Shown one piece after another: positions 59,947 through 64,000 of a stretch of 64,000 nucleotides of DNA (position 1 is the first letter of the stretch; each line of letters opens with the position of its first letter). Source of the stretch: Ceratobasidium sp. AG-K (taxonomy: Eukaryota; Basidiomycota; Agaricomycetes; Cantharellales; Ceratobasidiaceae); contig JAWNGF010000004.1 of the NCBI GenBank assembly GCA_037039685.1, positions 3,472,001-3,536,000 on the forward strand, in the 5' to 3' direction. The translations under genes were made by a program, and so were the position numbers. The notes beneath the pieces are model-generated. The model did no database searches. It had not been told where the DNA came from and saw only the letters and a program-made list of their open reading frames with translations.

Positions 59947-61604
59947 ACGCTGGCTGTCGCCCGCTCCCATTTGATTTCTACCATGGGAGTTCTTTTATTG
60001 TCCTTTTTCTTGTTTGATTCCACACAGTGCGTGTATATCTGGTTTACTATGGCCTTTCTTTTCCCTGTTCTCCGCCCTGTAGTTGTACCTGTATCATTGC
60101 TCATGCTTTCTTCAGCGTTTCTAGCTTCACTGTACCTATAATATAAACGTAGCTATTGAGTTTCTTCACCCTCTCCTTGAATTGCTAGCACTCGAAGGAC
60201 TGCCTTTCCCCACACGGCCACACCTCAGGTGTCAACATGCGCGAATGTTCCTACACTGAGGTCCCACCCCAGATGTCGCCCCGAAAGTATTGACTTCTTG
60301 CTTGGCATATATGTTTCTGAATTATAGCTGCTCCGCCTGCTTTACAATTGTAGGCGCGGGCGGTCGGAGGGGGGGGGGCGTCCTTTGCGACCAAGGTGAT
60401 GTTCTCTTTGTTTACGGATAGTCCAACGATACAAGAGGTATACCAAACGGCATTAGATTTGGGTGATTCTCCCGTTCAAGGGGCGAGGTACGCATCCCGA
60501 ATGCACTAGTATCATCTATATACTTGTTGCAATGCTCTCAAAGGACCCGGGTCGATATTCGCAATCGAAGGTCCCTAGTAAGGGGACATCCTAGACACAG
60601 ACTTGCCGATAGTTTTGCTTGGTCGTTCGCGTTCTTCTTGGCTTGGAGGTTCGTTCATAGACGATTGCTCTTACATGATCCGCATTTCCAGGATGCTTCT
60701 GTATTTCTCGTTGTATGCGCAGTTATTGTCGCCTATATCCGTTTAGAAGATATCGGAAACCATATCAATTATATCTATCCGCAGGATTCCTGGTACGGCC
60801 CTGAATTTATACGTTCAATGTGGTCCAATCTTGAGATAGATGTACCGGTGGGAAATGACCTGATCTAACCCAATTAGCCACGCTATATGACATCGTATCT
60901 GCTGTAAGTCTCAGGGCTTGTGTCCATGTCCTCCAGGCCAGCTGGTCACGGGCAGTGATGTGCACGTGCTTGGCCGCGGAACAAACCCAGTGCGGCAGCC
61001 GATGACAGTTTGGACCCAGGGGCCCTTGATGATTGATAGGCTCGTGACCAGCCGTTCTGGGCTTTTGCGCTGCGCCGGATATGGCTCAGGGACCGGGAAC
61101 CAAACAAACGAGAGACAGCGCAAAGCCAGAACGGCTGGTACAGAACTCCTAGTGAGTTGACCCGGGGTCGTTCGGCGATCCCCATCATTTTGCCTTGGAG
61201 AAATCTGGCTCACGTCCAGGCCAGCCCACCTCAATACTCCACGACATCCGAGTCTAGGGGTGTCAAACCATCGTAACTGTTATATAGACATTAGGGTCTC
61301 TCTACTTAAGACTTGAAAGTTAAAAGTTGCCCTTGTAGATTGTTGTATGGCTTGTGATGATCGGCCATTGTGACTTATATTTATGGAAGAGGCTGACTTT
61401 AGGTACATAAGGTGTACAACGAGCGGTACAGATCGCCCATAGACTGGTATTGTATTCGTTGTGACTAAATCCAAGCCCTCAGGATAGTCTCATCCCCGGT
61501 GAGTGAACTGCCGGCGGTCACTCCGATGGTCACTCGATGCATCCGAGGAGGTTTGTTTGGTTGTAATTGCTCATATGCCACTCAACTGGGTTTCAATCGA
61601 GGGT
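59947..61604. other. Spacer between HD1 copies, left part
   Basis: No gene supported with confidence. It holds the HD1 3' UTR, a run of ten G at 60369-60378, a frame of 114 codons at 60524-60868 with no recognisable domain and a small fold-back element at 61030-61165. Confidence 0.4.
61030..61165 (+). repeat. Fold-back (MITE-like) element, copy A
   Basis: Inverted repeat with arms 61047-61072 and 61116-61139, both bounded by ACCAGCCG/CGGCTGGT. The left flank TAGGCTCGTG and the right flank ending AGTTGACCCGGGG recur, reversed, around a second fold-back at 62640-62880. Only the borders are shared; the inner sequences differ. Element limits are approximate. Confidence 0.55.
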
Positions 61605-61830
61605 TAGGTGACAGGTGAGCTCTGTGCACGGAAGGAGAGCCGGGAAGCTGGGGATCAACCACCTACACGACGGAAGCAAGGAGCGCGAGACTGAGAGTAG
61701 AAATATAATGTTTGCAAAAGGGGAGGAACGCGTGCGGATCGAACTGAAGCCCGCAAACGTAAGCAGCAAAGTGTAAACAGGCGGTGGAACCACTTCGCCA
61801 GCAGCGCTTCAGAAACGGTCCAACCCAAAG
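61605..61830 (+). repeat. Left arm of a long inverted repeat
   Basis: Pairs with 62015-62255 in reverse complement. The core of about 185 bp (61617-61801 versus 62045-62226) is around 90% identical by eye and the outer parts are weaker. The differences I compared are mainly C/T and G/A transitions. Possibly the termini of a small non-autonomous element or a copy pair from a mobile element. Confidence 0.75.
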
Positions 61831-62014
61831 CGGATAGTACGTGGTTTTGACAAGACATTTACCAAATATGCAGTAGCAGCAAACCCGCGCAGAATGAGCT
61901 CGAGGCAAGGGGTTCTAGGAGCGCATAGATTGTAGAGTTATCGCAACTCAAAGAGAGAGCTAAAGGCGGAACGGTCAGCGGAAGCCAGGAAAGAACAAAA
62001 AAGCCAACAGGCTG

Positions 62015-62255
62015 TCAATAACCTTAGTTTGAGCTGTCCATTAAGTGCTAGTGGCGAAGTGATTCCATTGCCTGTTTACATTTTGTTGCTTACGTTTGCG
62101 AGCTTCAGTTCGATCCACACGCGTTCCTCCCCTTTTGCAAACATGATATTTCTACTCTCAGTCTCGAGCTCCTTGCTTCCGTCGTGCAGGTGGCTGATCC
62201 CCAGCTTCCCGACTCCCCTTTCATGTACTTTAGGCTCACTTATCAAGCAGATCCC
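62015..62255 (-). repeat. Right arm of the long inverted repeat
   Basis: Reverse complement partner of 61605-61830, separated by about 185 bp. The short frames that exist in both arms (61593-61793 - and 62029-62280 +) encode the same peptide because of the repeat and are not evidence of a gene. Confidence 0.75.
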
Positions 62256-63217
62256 GTTGGAACCCAACAACACCAGATAGTGCTATGGAGCCAGATTGCA
62301 TAATCCGGCATTGCCCAGCGTGTGACTCGAAATCGTCACCTGATAGAATCACTGAGCTAGGACACAACATTTTGTGTCTTAGTGCTCGTGTGAGTGCATT
62401 TTGGGGCTAAAAACCATGCAAATCCATCGGTGCGGACTCTGCTCGATATTGAATTTCATTGAAATTACAAATGCATTATAAAAATTCAGAGGGACAGGGC
62501 AAATAGCGGTAGTTCCAAGCCACAGGAATTGTTCGCAGCACGTCGATCCGAGCATAAGTGCAATAGAAACCAAAAGGCTTTTTTTCGACTGGAAGTATAC
62601 AAATTCATTACTCCTGGGGAGTAATCAGGACTAATCAAAAAGCCCCGGTCAACTGATTAGCACAATTGCACCAGCCGTCTCGCAAGCTCGACCTTTGCGG
62701 ACCAAACTCAACCACACAGGAGCCAAACAGCGACGAATCTGGTTGACCACATGACGCAGACGAAGTGCCAGCACCTAGGACCTCAACAAATCACCGCCGC
62801 AGTAGGATCTCGATAAAACGCGGCAGGGTAGCAAAGGTCGAGCTTGCGAGGCGGCTGGTCACGAGCCTAGATGATTGAGGCAGGCTTTCAAGCCAAACAA
62901 GGCAAGCAAGCTGAAGTTGAACACCTCTTTGTAAGCGCAGGACTTGTTCATAGGATTTCAACGATAGCATGGTGAACAGAAGGAAAGCGAAGCGACATTC
63001 AGATTTCAGCAAGAATCAAGGTATATTACAACAGTATTCAGGAGAGGAGAGCATATATGTGCAGGGCAACTCATACAGCATAGTAGACGAGGAATATCAT
63101 AGGGAACAGATGAGAGATGAATGATGGCAGAGCCGAGTAATACAAGATGCAGGATAACCGATTAACAATAGATGATTGGGGATGCGAGAATAAATGTATC
63201 TATGGGAATCTCAAAGT
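62256..63217. other. Spacer between HD1 copies, right part
   Basis: AT-richer DNA containing the fold-back element at 62640-62880 and no gene I can support. Confidence 0.4.
62640..62880 (-). repeat. Fold-back (MITE-like) element, copy B
   Basis: Arms 62669-62697 and 62832-62861 pair over about 27 bp (core GCAAAGGTCGAGCTTGCGAG) and end in ACCAGCCG/CGGCTGGT like copy A. The outer flanks (CACGAGCCTAGATGATTG at right, CCCCGGTCAACTGATTAG at left) are reverse complements of those of copy A. Two members of one element family in opposite orientation. Confidence 0.55.
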
Positions 63218-64000
63218 CTACCGAGATCCCAAGAGCTGATTTCGGAGCTCCTCCTGAGCACGCATAAACCTCGCAAGCTGCTCCTCCTGCTCCCGACGGA
63301 ACTGCGCCTGCAACGCCTCCTGAGCGCGGGCAAATTCGGCTTCGCGATCCTTCAGCGCGTCCTTCGGGTCGACAGACGGCGATGGCGAGGGTTGCGTGCG
63401 CTGTGGTTGCGGCTCCTGGTACGCAGGGGATGGAGCATACCTCTGTCCGTACGATCCGCTGTCGCTCGGCGACGACGAAGACGCCCCACGACGATCCGGT
63501 TGGCCGGCGCCGTATAGTTGGTTCGGCTGCTGAGGTGCGTACTGAGGTGTAGCGGGTGCAGGGAACGAATGAGGAGGAGGAGGGGCCGCAAACGATGCGG
63601 GCGGCGGCGGCGGGGGAGGTGCTTGGTACGTCGATGGACCCGGGGTGGTGTATCGCTGAGGAGCAGGCTGAGAATGCGGAGTTTGCCACAGCGATCCCGG
63701 CGCGCGTTGCTTCGGCGCACTCGACTGACTTTGGGGCTTGGCTTGCGGTTGGGGGAACGACGGTCGAGACTGCATGGGTACCATCGGAGAGAGCGCTGGC
63801 GAAGGCGCCTGAGGGAACGACGGTCGCTGCTGCTGCTGCTGCTGCTGGGGTTGTTGAGACGGCTGGCTGGGGTGTACGCGCTGCGCTCGGTCCTGCTGCC
63901 AGTCCGGCACGGACATCGCTGTTGGCGGTCTCGACTCGTACTCGGTCGCGTTCTGAGCAGGGAACGACGATGTGAACCCGCCAGACTGGAAGTCTTGTCC
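63218..64000 (-). CDS. HD1: HD1 second copy, inverted, 3' end only (cut by window edge)
   Basis: Minus-strand frame with the C-terminus of HD1. From the window edge down to 63228 it equals the reverse complement of 59161-59933, then has its own ending, GSR and TAG (63218-63220), in place of GGH and TAA. It holds the polyQ run and the Pro-rich tail, but the homeodomain lies beyond the window. It could be a full paralogue, a partial copy, or the other haplotype joined to this one by the assembler. Arranged tail-to-tail with HD1 at 56732, with 3,294 bp between the repeat arms. Confidence 0.8.
   Translation of the reverse strand, partial: GQDFQSGGFTSSFPAQNATEYESRPPTAMSVPDWQQDRAQRVHPSQPSQQPQQQQQQQRPSFPQAPSPALSPMVPMQSRPSFPQPQAKPQSQSSAPKQRAPGSLWQTPHSQPAPQRYTTPGPSTYQAPPPPPPPASFAAPPPPHSFPAPATPQYAPQQPNQLYGAGQPDRRGASSSSPSDSGSYGQRYAPSPAYQEPQPQRTQPSPSPSVDPKDALKDREAEFARAQEALQAQFRREQEEQLARFMRAQEELRNQLLGSR

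Noticed and set aside
58401..60017. Open frame of 538 codons on the plus strand overlapping HD1
   Set aside because: It lies in another phase of the GC-rich HD1 coding sequence, and its Arg/Ala-rich composition is what a shifted GC-rich frame produces.
60524..60868. 114-codon frame in the spacer between the HD1 copies
   Set aside because: It has a hydrophobic stretch but no domain or repeat support; too little to call a gene.
61593..62280. Two similar short frames, one on each strand
   Set aside because: They are alike only because they lie in the two arms of an inverted repeat.
1..64000. CRISPR arrays, prokaryotic operons, viral genes
   Set aside because: Introns are pervasive, there are no spaced short repeats, and no viral motif was recognised.

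Overview
The window looks like nuclear DNA of a filamentous basidiomycete, class Agaricomycetes. The evidence is many small introns (about 45-55 nt, GT..AG), a DUF6533-type membrane protein, an agaricomycete-style F-box relic and a TALE-like (HD1) mating-type homeodomain gene. Family resemblance of the F-box, kinase and GMC genes suggests something near Rhizoctonia/Ceratobasidiaceae, but that is inference. No bacterial, viral, CRISPR or confident tRNA features were seen.

Layout. 1-5.85 kb: gene-poor, built on a roughly 2.3-kb tandem duplication. Each unit carries a GNAT acetyltransferase-like gene with an acidic tail; the first copy has an in-frame stop. 6.4-14.3 kb: a RAD5/HLTF-like SNF2 helicase (+) convergent with a Zn2Cys6 transcription factor (-). 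14.3-18.0 kb: no gene recognised. 18.0-26.7 kb: a decayed F-box gene (-), ORC5 (-) and exocyst SEC3 (+), the last two head-to-head with a 162-bp gap. 28.2-38 kb: secreted chitin deacetylase, an unknown protein, an LDAH-type lipid-droplet hydrolase, a GMC oxidoreductase and a DUF6533-like membrane protein. 38.4-51.6 kb: an alpha/beta-hydrolase lipase, a TPR protein, the m6A RNA methyltransferase IME4/METTL3, a large unknown membrane-anchored protein and a membrane-anchored TKL-like kinase. 52-56.5 kb: gene-poor DNA holding three dispersed copies of a 52-codon secreted Cys-rich peptide, the first of them dead. 56.7-64 kb: an HD1 mating-type homeodomain gene. After a 3.3-kb repeat-rich spacer, the 3' end of a second, apparently identical HD1 copy lies in inverted orientation and runs off the window edge.

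The core genes serve DNA replication and repair (ORC5, RAD5), secretion (SEC3), RNA modification (IME4), cell wall (chitin deacetylase) and lipid metabolism (LDAH, lipase). They do not form an obvious cluster. The most unusual part is 52-64 kb: a homeodomain mating-type gene with no HD2 partner in view, inverted duplication of its 3' half, hairpin elements between the copies and a small secreted peptide family next door.

Reading frames are interrupted by single-base shifts in three genes (RAD5-like, Zn2Cys6, F-box), mostly in short homopolymers. Long-read assembly errors are therefore a live alternative to real mutation for these.
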